Origin: Acridotheres tristis
Lineage: Eukaryota; Chordata; Aves; Passeriformes; Sturnidae
Direction: 5' to 3'
Length of the DNA: 64,000 nt
Assembly: GCA_037013685.1 (NCBI GenBank)
Contig: CM072919.1
Span: forward strand, 32,033,435 to 32,097,434
Positions within the stretch are counted from its first letter, which is position 1. Every line of letters begins with the position of its first letter. This document shows positions 26,247-38,900 of the stretch, one piece after another. Below the pieces are notes generated by a model. That model saw nothing but the letters and a program-made list of their open reading frames with translations, had not been told where the DNA came from and did not search any database. Position numbers and translations under genes: made by a program.

Positions 26247-26620
26247 TGTGCCTAAATGGCTAACACACATGCTCCAAAAACAAAGCTGAAAAGTTCAAGT
26301 GCAATGAAGAGTTTGGAAGCCTTCATCAGAGACCCCCGACGACCCCTGAATTGGGGAGGTGCAAGGGCAAGAGGACTTTTGGTTCATTTGAATACGAAGC
26401 GAGGGTAGGCGGGGCTAGGAGTTAAATATGTATTAGGGGTATTGTGTAATCCTAGGCTTTTAGGGAATAAATAGAGCAGTAGTTTGAAGTTTCAGTGTGC
26501 ATGCTTTGGGAGGAATTATCCCCGTGCACCTTAGCACTGAATAAGCGCATACCTACTTTATAACTCTCATTTCCTACCAGTTATAGATTCTTTCTCACCA
26601 CTTCCACCGAGTCTCCCACC
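26247..26620 (+). mobile_element. Probable ERVK-like LTR (boundaries approximate)
   Basis: The GC-richer block from about 26325 runs through a TATA-like AATAAATAGAG (about 26465) and an AATAAG-type signal (about 26540) followed by GCGCATACCTACTTTATAAC, then TTCCACCGAGTCTCCCACC. This arrangement resembles the R/U5 part of avian beta-retroviral (ERVK) LTRs as I know them. I found no clean target duplication, so both ends are estimates. No internal retroviral sequence follows. Confidence 0.5.
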
Positions 26621-29600
26621 TTAGCCACTATTACCAAAGTCCACGGGGTAATCATCGTTAAAGTAGTTGATACAAGAGTCCCTAGAATAAAGTAGCATCT
26701 GATCTTGAATAAAATGTTTCAAAATGTTGCCTGAGGAGCAAGAAACAACTGGGTTTTTGTTTGTGTGCTGCCTTGAGTGACAGCTAACATTCATTCCCAA
26801 ATGCATCATTAGCTGAAGTTCGCTTATGGCAAAAAGACATCTTCATTTTAAGAGCAGCACTAATTTTTAAAATGGCAGTATGGACGCTTGGTCTAACTTT
26901 ACTTGTATATATTAGATTATACTTGTCCCTGACTGTGGAAGACAAGTGGGGGTACCAGAGAGAAGACAGACCTCATGATGATTGCTCTGTGAGGCACTTA
27001 CAGTCTTCCAGAGTGATACACATTTACCCCTTGAAAGACAATATCCTTTCCAACACCACTTTGCAGCCACAGTACACACTCCCTCAGCTAAATCAGAGGC
27101 CAGCTGATTAAGATATTTATTTACTAATGAGAAAACCATTAGGAAATTGGTAGAGAAGTAAAAGAATAAATTATCTTGGCAATATAACAATTATATAATA
27201 ATGCAGACTATTATGCTTGACTATAAAGCTATTAATTACAGCTCTTAGGTTTAATGAATCAAATACCTGTTCTGTTAATATGGAAGCACAAATCTATTTC
27301 CCTCTGCAACTCTGGACAGCATGTCTGTGGAGCAGGATGACCCTTCAGCATTCTGATGAGCCAAGGCATGCAAGCCAGCATTACTGCTGTCTGTTGGCAT
27401 CCACACTCTTTCTGAGTAAGGATCCATTTTTTACCCTTTTTTTCTCATGTATAGTTTTAAAATTTATTCCTTTTTTTTTCTGAATTCAGACTCACATTTT
27501 CACTGTACTTCCATATTTGGTCTTCCTCCAAGTTCTTCCCAACAGCATATCTATCTTTTTTTATTTCCTCCAGATTTGCTACAGTACCAAAAGCTGTTAT
27601 TTCCAGCATCTTTTCCCAGACAACGTTGGCCTCATGAACAGGATTACCTCAATATGAGTGGCTTTGTGCTCAAAGTTCTCCCATCATTGTCTATCCCACA
27701 CTGACCAAAGTTTGTTTGCCTTGTTGAGTTATTGAACAAATATTTTAGCTTTAGTTTTAGCCCTGTCTAGGTCCTACTAAGAACACCATACACACCAAGT
27801 GTTTATATATCAGGGCAGCAGAGTAACTTGGTTTTCAGACTACTGCCTTGGGCACACTTCTGCTGGGAAGACTTTGCTGTGCAGCTGCCAATGGAACACA
27901 AGTTTGGGTTTGGCCAGCTGCAGCAGCAACAAGACCCCAGCCTTTAAAAGAAGCAAAAATCTTAGCATATTTCAGTCACCGTAGCAAGAAAAAAAGATTA
28001 CCATGGACAAAACCCTGCACTTAACTTACACCTTAATTGTCATCTTTTCCAAGGCAAGCTAAGGGACTTTCCCGGATATGAAGGTGTTTTGAAAGACTGA
28101 AGATATTGTTTTCACTTTGAAACCTGTACACATGACAGGATTTTTCTCTTTTCTCTCAAAAGAGGTCACCAAATCAGTCTTTCTTCCACCATTTTAATTT
28201 TTTCCTGGACCAGTAGCTCACCAATGAATTCTTTATAAGCTTTCTTTATTGTAAATGTGGATGGTCAAATTTTGTTTGGTTTGGTTGAGTCTTTTATTTT
28301 CTGTTGAACTTATATTTCTTAAGAACACAGGCTTCTTTTTTTAAGCTTTTAAAGTGCTCATTTCCCTAAGTCATCAGTAAATAACACTGCATTTCTCCAT
28401 CGTCTGGCTTGCACAGATTGAGTTTTGTAGTTTGAAATTCCCTTATGCCTAAAAAATCCCTGAATTTCACTTAACAGGCTGTTAAAGTTATCACATAATT
28501 GTACAGAAGGGAACAAATGTGAGGGTTTTTTGGGTTTTTGGTTTGGTTTTGTTTTGTCTTGGTTTTTTAAGAAAACAAATCTCATTTGGCATGGTTTTTC
28601 TTTAAATTTAAGTGATCCTCTTGGTGGACAAAACAAAATAGTATAATTAAAGCAGTCCCGCTTTCTTGTGCAAACTCAATTTAGGGCTGGAACAAAATAT
28701 TCATCTTGGAAATATTCATTGTGCATTACAAATTCTAACACAGAGGATTTCTTCTTTTGTGCTTAGTAATTGCATCACACATGTAATCTCTGGCAAAATT
28801 ACAGTTTGTGTGTTTTTCAGCTTTGCTGTAAAAGTAAGATATCCCACAGGTATTGTATTGCAGAAGTAAATTATCTGTCCTTGTCCCCAAAATCCTGAAT
28901 AACACAGAAGGGATTTATCTTGCTCTTCCAGAGAAGAGCTTTGTGATCATACCATGAAGTGCACCATATCTGCATCCCAGTGCCCACCTTTGCTCAGGCA
29001 GGAGACGTTGCTGGTGGCACAGGCTGTATCTAAACAAGGGGATGCAGGTTTCCCAGAGCCCAAATCCAGAAGCATGTGTCACCTGTGTTCAAGATATGAG
29101 GAGGAAGCACTTCCGTGCTGTATAATACTGGTTTCTACAGAAAAGATACACAAGCTGCATGGGAGCCTGTACATGCTTTAGCAAGTCTTCAGTTTGAATC
29201 ACTGGCAAAACTAATCCTGAAGATGCATACAGTAAAAAGTTAGAACAAACACTGAGTTTCTGGTTCTTGTCTATTGGTTGGGAACACGTTAGCATGCGAG
29301 GTCAGCCAGGGCTTTGAGATCAATCTAGCTCAATTACCCACCACAGCTCACTTCCCCCCAGGTACAGAAGGCTTTCCAGTTCATCCAGATTCTGTTAAAA
29401 ATTATTTAGGAAAATTCACCCTCTGAGGAAAACTAAAATAATTCAGTCAGACAGTAAAAATAAAAAGTGTCCACACAGAACTCTTCTGCCAGTATTATCT
29501 TTGTGAGCAGATCCTAGGTTCTTCAGTAGATTTATTGCAGGTTTGAGCTGGATCTCAATGGTCACTTTACTCTGGTGCCTGGGATGTCCCTTCCTTTCCT

Positions 29601-30437
29601 GGTTGAGACCTCCATGGCCTTTAATCCTCTTCTTATCTCCAACAACCTGTGACTACCAGAAATTTCCCTTGTCTGGACAGGTTCAATTTGTTTCCCTTTG
29701 GAGGCGAGGTGTCCTTGGTAGGAAATGAATGACTTGCAGAAGAGTTCTTCTTTATTCAATTGCACACAGTAACTAAAAGTTACCAAAAGGTTACCAGTGA
29801 CCAAAGCAGTCAAGAAACAGACTTGAAATACCACTGTTCAGACAGGAACCTGTTTCAGGAACATTACTCTGTATGTATGCATTGCACTCCGTCATTTCCA
29901 AAAGGGCTCCCTGTATGATCCAAAAATAAAAACCATGGTGAAGATTAGGTTCAGAGTGTATAAAAGCACAGATAAATTCAATTTATGGATTTAATTTATG
30001 GAGACCTCTACATTAACCCAGCTTTTCAGTGGTCTGCCCCTCATAAAAACAAGTGTGTTCCACAAGGAATTCTTTTATCACCCAGGGACAGCGCTGTAAC
30101 CCAGCATAACCTGTACTAACAATTCCTTTTTCCAAGCCAGTTCAGAATCACAGAGTCACAGAATGACTAAGCAAACAGAAAGTTTGTTCCCTAGAGGAAC
30201 AATTCCATGAAGTACAAGGAAAAATCTTCCAAAAGACTTCATAGTCTTTCATTTACCTCCTTCTATGTACTGTGGAGGCATAATCCACTTCTAATTATCC
30301 TAAGATTTAAGCTTACACAAAGCCAGAGATTAGGAAAAATAAATATTTAGCTTCTGGTCTAATGCAATTAAGATATGAAAGGCACACAGGTGTAAAATCA
30401 ATGGATGAAAAACATATTTCACAGATTCACTAGAGCT
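26621..30437. other. Gene-free AT-rich stretch
   Basis: No gene confidently recognised. One frame at 26872-27111 starts ATG with A at -3 and G at +4 and has a hydrophobic N-terminus like a signal peptide (WTLGLTLLVYI), but there is no convincing splice donor and no family match I can name. Short CR1-tail-like words near 30145-30165 are too short to call. Confidence 0.45.
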
Positions 30438-31130
30438 GAGTCACTCCCGGAAGTATTTAAAAGACATGCAAATGTGGCACTTAGGGACATGCTTCAATGG
30501 TGAATTTAGAAGTGTTCCAGCAAGGATTTTTTGAGGAATAGATCTGGTGCAGGTAGCTTGGTCTGCGAGCTGCAGCAGCCACTGTGTTCAAGTCTGAGAC
30601 AAGAGGCCATGAACCACCAGCCCTTTCCGTAACAAAAGGCATGAAGGACAGTGTCAGTGGCCAGGGGACCAGACAGGTGAAGACACAGCAGGAGCTAAAG
30701 ACAGGAAGAAGGGGAAGACTTGAGCTAGCTTAGACTGTGAAGGTATAAAATCCCAAGGGTTCTTTTGTTGGGGGTCCCTCCTTGGAGAAACCAGCTCGAG
30801 TTGCTTCTGTGTTACAGCACTGTCGATAAATTGCTTTATGGAATGAGATATCCAAGACTCTTCAAAGGGAAACCTGGTGTCAAAACAGTAAGGAAACCTT
30901 GTCTGACCATATGAGCCTGCGGGGTGTAGGGAGTCAAGCAGGGATCCTTTGGATCGCTTGAGCTGCCCACTGCAAAGGGGGTTTGGTCACAGCAGTTAAA
31001 ATCTCTGGTAGTGGAATTGTGACTGCCAAGAGTCTCCAGAATGGCCAGAATGCAGTTTCCTTAACAAACAGGGCTCAATTATCTTAATTGTCTTTTCCAA
31101 CCTAAATTATTCCATGATTCTGTGATTCTA
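30438..31130 (+). mobile_element. CR1 LINE 3' end, split by an LTR-type insertion
   Basis: The left part (30438-30547) contains the CR1 3' segment 'catgcaaatgtggcactta...gggacatgcttcaatggtg'. The right part (31067-31130) has GTCTTTTCCAACCTAAATTA followed by the CR1 octamer-like tail ATTCCATGATTCTGTGATTC. The two halves are adjacent in an intact CR1, and about 519 bp of unrelated sequence separates them. The tail gives plus orientation. This is a 5'-truncated, dead fragment. Confidence 0.75.
30548..31066 (+). mobile_element. LTR-like element, family G copy 1, nested in CR1
   Basis: The segment starts TGCAGG and ends CCTTAACA, and matches 59785-60284 along its length. Both copies share AAGAGGCCATGAAC, the TATA box TATAAAA (30744-30750), TTGTTGGGGGTCCCTCCTTG, ATAAATTGCTTTATGGAAT and CTCTGGTAGTGGAA. 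TATA followed by a poly(A)-type signal about 80 bp later is LTR-like. In this copy the AATAAA is altered to GATAAA. Homology stops sharply at the same bases in both copies, defining the ends. I see no target duplication. Family unnamed; a non-LTR identity is not excluded. Confidence 0.65.
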
Positions 31131-32350
31131 GTTACTGCAAAAGCTTCCAGCTAAGGGGCAGGAAGAGCCTGACTTATATCTTAAAGGTAAGAATAGCCCT
31201 CTTGCACACATTGAAATGAAAGGGAGTTTGCTAAGTTTTTCTCAGACCTGCCACCAAAAAAAGTTGTTCTCTGAAAAGCAATACATTTAGAATTTTAGAC
31301 TTTGTGATGTTTAGTTGTTGGAGGGCATTGGTGTTTTATTTGGGGGTTTTTTTCCCCAGACACATAACAATACACATAATATGTAAGAATATGTAAGAAT
31401 ATACATATGACTGAGAAGAAAAGGAGAAAAATGGATCATACCAGGAATTCTGTACACAGGAATAGTTATATTTACACTATATTTAGAGAACCTGCCTGAG
31501 TCTCCACAGCAGCTACAAATCTACAGCACATTTTCAACTTTCTTGTGCTCTTATTTATACTCTGAGTTTTATTCATTTATTGGTCCCCACCGTGGAAGCA
31601 AGGAACAGATACGAAGGGACAGTATAGCCTCAGGGCACCATGGAGAACTACAGACAGATGGAGACATAACTTCTTAAGTTTTACCCTAACACCTGCTCTG
31701 CTTTCCAGCAGAGTTGGAATAATTGGCCAGTCAGGAATTCAAGAGAACTGACATTACAATGAACAAAAAGCCAGCACTGTTCTTCCATCCCCAAAGCTGC
31801 CTATAAACTATTATTCTTATTAAAATATTTTCTATACCCATCATAACACATTGCAACTGACATGAAAAGAAAGTGATCTCAGATAACACAAAGACAAAAT
31901 ACCACAATCACCAGCTGTAATAGCACCTGTAATAGCACCATTTTGAAGAACAGCAATTGTATAGAAAGACATTATATTTCCCTCTAATGTTGGCTTTCCT
32001 CTTCAGACAATATATACCTTCTGCATGTTAAGTATGAATAGAGGAGCTATTGAGAAACATAAAGGTAGGTGACATGAATTGTTAATATCCAGTTTTGTTC
32101 ATCTGCCAGGAAGGAATCTAATCTCTAAAAGTTTGAGAAAAGATCCATGGTGCTAGTAATGGCTATTCCAGCAAACACTTTTGGGATTTATTCCTTTGCT
32201 TTTTTATGAAGTCTGTAGAAGAGAAAAAATAGGGTTCCTTACATACTTATTAAGTTTTTTCAATAACAGTGTAATTTCCAGTGGGAAATGAAGCTGATTA
32301 AAGACAGATTTGGTTACTACCAGCCCACGTTAAGCAAACAAGGGGCAACT
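31131..32350. other. Gene-free stretch
   Basis: No gene recognised. A 2 x 12-bp perfect tandem duplication (CTGTAATAGCAC) lies at 31915-31938. Confidence 0.5.
31915..31938. repeat. 2 x 12-bp tandem duplication
   Basis: CTGTAATAGCAC is repeated twice head to tail without mismatch. Confidence 0.85.
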
Positions 32351-32357
32351 AGCAGAA

Positions 32358-32945
32358 AAGGATGCACAAGAAGTTCCTCCTGAATATGAGGAAGAATTTC
32401 TTTACTGTGCAGGTGACCAGGAAGTGCGACAGATTGCCTAGAGAGGTTGTAGAGTCTTCATCACCGGAGATAATCAAGAACCATCTGGATGCAATCCTGT
32501 GCCATTTGCTCTAGTGTCGCTGTTTGATATCAGATACCTGTTGGAAAGGTGAAAGGAGACACAGCGACATGTCTCTTCTCCAGATACAGGAAAAAGACAA
32601 TTTATTGTAACACTGTGTTCCTTATAAACACAAAACCACTAAACCAAGAATAGAATACTCATTGGTCAGAGCGAGCAACACCTCTTGCAAGATGCTCCTA
32701 CTGTAAACAATACAATTTATCACATTCTGTAAATAATAGCAGGTGCATCTTTGTTTAAGATTCTTTCTGTTTTTCTCCAAGCTTGTGAGAAAGCTTTTGC
32801 TTCTCAGGCAGTCCATGGGAAAGCTTTCCTGTTTTCACACAACTTTCTCAGGCTTGTGCATCCACACTCTAGGAGCAGGGAAGTTGGACCAGATGATCTA
32901 CTGTGGTCCCTTCCAACCTGACTCATTCTATCATGCTGTGACAGT
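32358..32945 (+). mobile_element. CR1 LINE 3' end, split by a solo LTR
   Basis: 32358-32514 carries CR1 3' sequence (GCACAAGAAGTTCCTCCTGA, then the 'ctgtgcaggtgacc...gattgcctagagaggttgtagagtc' region). The CR1 resumes at 32867 with CTCTAGGAGCAGGGAAGTTG, GGACCAGATGATC and GGTCCCTTCCAACCTGA, ending near 32945. The order matches the last part of CR1. The break falls at the duplicated CTCTAG, showing that an LTR inserted into an existing CR1. No coding capacity remains. Confidence 0.88.
32509..32872 (-). mobile_element. Solo LTR, family B, with 6-bp target duplication
   Basis: A 352-bp element at 32515-32866 is flanked on both sides by CTCTAG (32509-32514, 32867-32872). The plus-strand ends are TGTCGC...CCACA. 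The minus strand gives the better promoter/poly(A) order: a CCAAT-like GACCAATGAG, then a TTTATAAGG TATA-like box (near 32620-32628), then AATAAA (complement of 32601-32606). A 6-bp duplication is usual for beta-retrovirus-like (ERVK) integrases. The insertion site is the 3' end of a CR1, and removing the LTR plus one duplicate restores CR1 order. No internal genes remain. Confidence 0.88.
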
Positions 32946-35179
32946 GGTCCCCAATGTCAGAGAAAACACTTGAATTGCACTGTTTTAATAGTTCTAAGAC
33001 CCCAGTTTTAGAATGGTTTCTCAGCCAGAAAAAAATCCAGTGTCATCTAAGAGTTTTAAAGAGCACATTGCAAATAGAAATTTTGAAATAATAAAAAAGT
33101 TGCAAAAGCAGATGATAATATAAAAGTTTGAAGACTTTGAAGCATTTGTGTTCATATTAACATAAATTAAACATAGTTAATGATCAAAACATGATTGAAT
33201 TCACAGGTGTGGCATAAAAATGAGAGCTCAGCTTCTGAAAAAGCAAATGGTGCACTAGAAATGTGGCCATGCTAGGATACAAAATAAAAAGATAGCTAAG
33301 TGGATCTAGCGGACCAAAATAGTCTCTTCTCTTTAGGATTTCTTCTTGCTTTTCTTCTGGGAAAAACACAAAGTAATGAACTGAGTGATATTTGGGTACT
33401 TAAATTTTTAGATCTTCTCTAGTACAACTGTTTTGGAAGCAACAAAGCTTTGCAAAAAATGCAGTTTATTTAAGCAATTTTTTAATAGAAATGCAAATTT
33501 TGACTGTGAGGCTGAAATTTATGAGAAAAAGTGAGCCATTTGCTTTCTACACGAGATGAATCAAGACAAAGCAAGAGACGGGAATAGGACCTGCATGTCC
33601 TTTGCTAAAGGAGAACACTCTAGTGTCTTAGACTTTAAATCTCCTTGGTTAAATATCAACAAAGCTTCAATAAGGGTGGGAAGGGTATCTTAGAAGGTTT
33701 TGATATTTTTCCAGTGAAAAATTTGGGGAAAGTGTCTGTGGGATGAAGATCTGATTGTATGAAGTTTTACCATCCACTCTGAAAGTATAAAATTACCAAG
33801 CATAAACCCAAAACTTACTCCTATTCCATTCACTTTGTTCTTATCCTCCTGATGTGTGTTTCCTGATTTCCTGTCCCAATTTCCTGTCACTTCTGCTCTG
33901 TCCCCTACTTTCTCTTGCCACTTTCCAGAGGAGCAGGGAGAGTAACTTATCTTTGTGTCTCCCATGCTTTCTCAAGAAATAAAAAAACCTCACGATTTTA
34001 CCATCTCTGAGTCCCCCACTAGGCAGAATTCATCATTATGGGAGAGAGTGGAGAGAAAATTTTAGCATTTGCTTTCAGCCTTTGCAGCTCTTAACACAAT
34101 CCATAAATAATGGATAGATTAATTAATATTGGTGAAAGATTCAGATAGGGCAGTGATAAATGCTTGCAGAAAATCTCATTCATTAGGATGCATTCAGAGC
34201 CATTAATCCAACTTTGGAGAGCAAAGTCTGCCCTGGAAGACAAACAGGAAACAAAACACATTTCCACAGGAGTAAGATAAGTAGACAAAAAAAAAGTTTG
34301 TTTTTTATACTTTAAGCATGCCTCAAAAAAAATTAGATCAACTATTAAGAATTATTCTATTATTCATTTATTTTTAATACATTTGGTACAAAAGTAGTAA
34401 TTTTATCACCATCAGAATTGTGATAGTTAAAAAGAATGGAGTAAAGTATGCTTCCAGTGGAATATTTTGAGCAATTAGCTGATGGTGTAGTATTTTATTT
34501 ATTGGATAGAATGCTGATTCGTTGCACTTAAGGTCTCAGGATTCCATAATTCATTGCAGAGATGCAGAAAACATATAAAATACAATTGAAAGATTTATTA
34601 TGAAATTTTCTCAGCTGCTGATTTTACAGAGAAATTTCCAAAACATCTTAGGAATCTGGGGAGAAAGCTGTCTCTTTTGAAATACACGGTCAAGATGCAA
34701 CTATGAAGCAAAAATAAACCTATAGGAGCTGTAAATCAGCACATGGATCTATATTTCTGAAGAAAGAAAAATCTGGGCATAATTAATGATCAAGCTGGTA
34801 AAATGTCAGAAATTATTATGGGTCTAGATTTAGAATATGTGAGCTTTGTATTTTTCTGTATTCCTCTATGCTTCTTCTAGATCTATTTTCTTAAGTATAA
34901 AAAATGTCAATTACAGCTGATATAGAGAAATTATAATACAACAATATAAACCTATTTATTCATGCTACTAGAGTATTTATATGACCAGTTAATGAAATGC
35001 AGATTATGAGACAAAATTATGCTTAAAGTATTAAGATACAACCTTAAAACATCTACAGACAAGGAAATTTCTGAATAAACTCAGCCTTACATTATAGAAC
35101 TATAGCACACTCAGTTTTATCTAAGGTGTCAAAAGTTATATGAGTTCAAAATCAGAGAAGGGTTATTTTGAGTGCTTTA
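32946..35179. other. Gene-free AT-rich stretch
   Basis: No gene, RNA or repeat family recognised. Several minus-strand frames under 95 aa lack support. Confidence 0.5.
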
Positions 35180-35911
35180 TCCAGTGTCTTGGTTTGAAAG
35201 ACAGGTATGGTCTAAGGAAAGGCAAGAGCCCCCTTCCTGAGATGCAGAATGCAACCCCCTCCCTTTTAATTATTTTAGGTCCAAATCAGAAGCCTTCAGG
35301 CAGGAGATGTGGGGATAAGGGTAACAGTTCTTTACTGATATCCAACAAGGCAGAAAAAACAACAACAGGTATGAAAATTGACAACAGAACAGAACAGTCT
35401 AGCTCCGCTCCAGTCCCCTTTGGCCTCAGGCCGTCTCCCTGTGCTCAGTTACCGGTGCTGTGGGGGCAGGGCGGGTCCCGCGCAGTTGAAGAGGGCTGGA
35501 GTGATGGCGGCGGAGGCCCAGAGGTGAGCGGGATGGGAAAGTGACTCCCCCCCCTCACGGTGTCGGTCGTGGTGCTCAGCAGGGTGTCTGGAGATAGTAG
35601 GGTGAGATGGGAGAGCAGCAGAGCGATGTCCAAAGGCAGGGAGCGTGGATCTCAGTGCTGGGATGGCAGGGGGAGATGCCAGAGCAGAGCCCAGGCTGTC
35701 TTTCCACTCCACGAGCCAAGCGAGAGAGAGTCCCCCGCTCCAGACCCCTCTCCCACCTTTCCTTTTCCGGTTCCCCCCCGCCTCCCCCTCCACCCACCCC
35801 CCTACGAGAGAACATTATCTGTCGTTTTAAGGTGTCGCCACAATTACTTAGCATAACAATGGGAGGAATTCCACAGAAAGAAAAGGGAAGCATTCAACCC
35901 CCAACATCCAG
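35180..35911 (-). mobile_element. Solo LTR, family C, GC-rich, with 5-bp target duplication
   Basis: A 722-bp element at 35185-35906 is flanked by TCCAG on both sides (35180-35184, 35907-35911). The plus-strand ends are TGTCTTGGTT...CCCCAACA. Minus orientation is preferred because its minus-strand 3' end, CTTTCAAACCAAGACA, closely matches the sense-strand 3' end of LTR family A (CTTTCAAACCAATACA). The central 35400-35810 is GC-rich with many CpGs, unlike the AT-rich surroundings. Open frames crossing or inside it on both strands (for example 35140-35544) are LTR sequence, not genes. I saw no clear TATA box, so transcriptional orientation is less certain than the boundaries. Confidence 0.85.
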
Positions 35912-38900
35912 ACAGATGATCTCTGCCATATCAACATGGAAGGACACCTGCTAAAACGGGTAGACAACTGGATAAAGAACAGTCTTCTTTCTCGTGGCCA
36001 CCCTTACAGTGATACATGAAAAGTTAGAGAAATAAGAATCTAATAACTCTACCTGACTATGTATGACTTAGTGAAACAGAAATGCATTGTGATATGAGTT
36101 GTTATGGAAGGATTTATCTTGTATGGGCTTTCCTCACAAACCATAATTTAGTGTCAATACAGCATATTCGAAGTAGCTCACAGAGTACAGCCAGGTAATT
36201 GTAAAATCCTTCTTTAAAAGGTAAGGATTTTGTAGTGTTAGTGGAAATGGTGATTCCAAGTTAATCTTTTCCTTTTTATCAAGGCAAAACCACACAGAAG
36301 AATCCTTTAGCATTCTTAGAGAAAAACTGCTTTCCAATCCTATGTAGTGTTATTGATCTCCTTCAAAATAAACTGAGACAGTTTACTGCCAAAACTTTCT
36401 CTCTTTTCTTAAAAAGGAGATTTCTAACCACTGAAACACAGAAACCTGGGAGTGTCAAAAAGCCCAAGCTGACTACAGGATAAATATTTTGGGAATCATA
36501 GAAATATGATATTACAAATACAGAGGAAGGTCCCAACAAATATCTGTATGGATCCCATGCAAGGATACTGAGATTTTTAAGATGACATTCTGCTGATTCA
36601 TAGAGATTCTTCTTCATGCCCTCCCAGCTCTTTCTCAAAATGTGCACCTGACAAAGTGCCCAGGGTGGGAGGTAGAGGTGAAGAGGAAGAGCTGCATGGG
36701 AAAGCTGTGCTATGGAAAGGTCCTACTGCACAATCTGACAGGGTTGAACACCCGGCATCCGTAATTGTGCCTAGCATTTCACTCTTTGATTCACGTCTGC
36801 CATACACAGATGAAGCATCTTAGGTGAAAGAAAGCAAAATTTCCCCACAAAACCAACGATTTTTGTCCTGAAAAAGAGATCACAGGGCTTAAAAAAACCT
36901 TTTCTAATCATTATGCCTTCTGCTTTCTTGTTGCTTATGCTCTGTGTCATGCCTCTGGCAAGCCATCAATGGCTGCATGCATGGTTCACACTTTGTCTAC
37001 ATCTGGGGATGTACCAGGGAAATGTGAAGGTTTAAATATCATCATCTCCACATCTGTCTTCCAAACTGAGTACTCCCCTTAATGCAGACCACTTGATGCC
37101 TTCTCTCACATTCACTGAAACCCCTGTGTTTAATGCTTTTCATCTGCTTGAATTGGTCTTTTGCTATTGCAAATCTAAGTTTCAATTTTTTGTCTGAGGG
37201 AAATCTTTATATTTGTTCTCTTTAACAATGCTACTATTTTGGTTCAATGTAAGCATGAAAACTTCCTTCCTGCCCACTTCCATGCTTGCAGTGAGAAGAA
37301 TTCGCAACACCTGGGGGCTCAAAGGGAGATTTCTTGGCCATACTACTGGTTGTGAGAGATGGGGGCGGGGGGGGGAAGTGTGATGCAGGAGATGATTCCT
37401 TCCCTGTCCCTCTTTGCTCACAAATAACCCTCTCCATGACAATGTGCAGTAATTCTCTCACTGGTTCAAGCTCCTGGACTACTCACATTTCTGCCAAATA
37501 TGACTAAATGCCCCCTTTTTTACTCAGCATTTTTATCCACATTGTGAAAATAGGAAGTCTTTTATCTCTGTGGAAGTGACTCCTTTTTTCCCCTCAGTGC
37601 TCAAGTCCATGGGCCCATCCAAGCACCAGAAGAGACCAGCCCTTTGCATTATGCTGTTCTTGTCTTTGCCCCAAAGGGTTTCAGGTTCTATGGATCAGGC
37701 ACCGCATGGTTTTTGTGGTGTCACAGTCTGATATGCCAGACTGTCACATCCCAGGAATACCTCCTGGGCATTGCTGCAAAGCAAATGCCCTCAAATAATA
37801 GAACAAATCTTGTTTTCTCATGCCTCTGCCTGGGTTCTTCATAGTCAGGATGACACAGGTTTTGGTCCACTCAAAGACCACTGTCTGGTTTCATGATTTG
37901 CACAACATTTCTGGGGCCTGAAGGTGGTGTTAATTTATTTAATATATAAAAATTCTGGCAAAATATAAGTTCACTAGTTTAGTATAAAAATCTTTACATT
38001 AAATTAATTAATTCATTAAAATAAAACAAAAAAATTGATTCATTTTACTGGAACCATGTAAATAATAATATTAATTTTTTTTTTAATTTCAAAATGAAGA
38101 CTGTTTTCTGAAGGATGAGACCTAGTACAAATATAGAGTTAAAATAATACATAAGTAATTGAGGTCTCTACATAGACTATACAAAGATTAAAGACTCTTA
38201 AGAATTAATTGATGCTATGGATTTTCAGAAGGGTTTTGGCAAATATACTTTATGATGTAGAAAATTAATAGCTTATGTGTGATATATTGTCTTTAGTAGT
38301 GTCCAAGATCTCAAAATAGCCAAACACCTGCCGTCAAGCAGAGAATTTTGGCTCAGATTTACCTCAGACTTAAGCTAAAGCTTAAAATTTTATCTAAAGG
38401 CTTCAGGAACTTATGCACTATTTTTTTGCAAAACCAGCTCAGCTTTTGGCAGTTTATATGTCACTGCCATTTACACAAATGGTCAGGTACATACTCCTTG
38501 AAGCAGTACTGCTCCTGACCCTGATCCAAACTCTCTTCTTCACCAGAATGTGACCTAGCCAAAGACTATCATCTGCTGCCTGATACACATTTGTGAAGAA
38601 GCAAACCAGAATGTACAGGGAAAGCAAAAGACATAATATTTTCTGTCAAGTTCCAGGTCTGGGCAGCTGGAAACAAGACAATAATGACATATCATAAAAT
38701 GTATCTGCCCCCTTGAATAAATCCAAACACATCTGTGGGTAGTCTCCACTGTGGCAAGAGTTTAGACTGTAAAATTCATTTAAGTATTTAAAAACATTTG
38801 AAAATTATATTCTAATTTAATTTTGAAAATAGCCCTCTGCTATCCAACAATCTGCAAAGACTAAAAAAACAACTCATAGTCAAAGCCCTTTTCTTTTTGC

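Noticed and set aside
30140..30172. CR1-tail-like words (AGAATCACAGAGTCACAGAA) on the plus strand
   Set aside because: Too short, and the adjoining sequence does not continue as CR1.
35140..35544. 134-aa plus-strand frame and several overlapping frames up to 35954
   Set aside because: They cross or lie in a solo LTR bounded by a TCCAG duplication; GC-rich composition lengthens chance frames on both strands.
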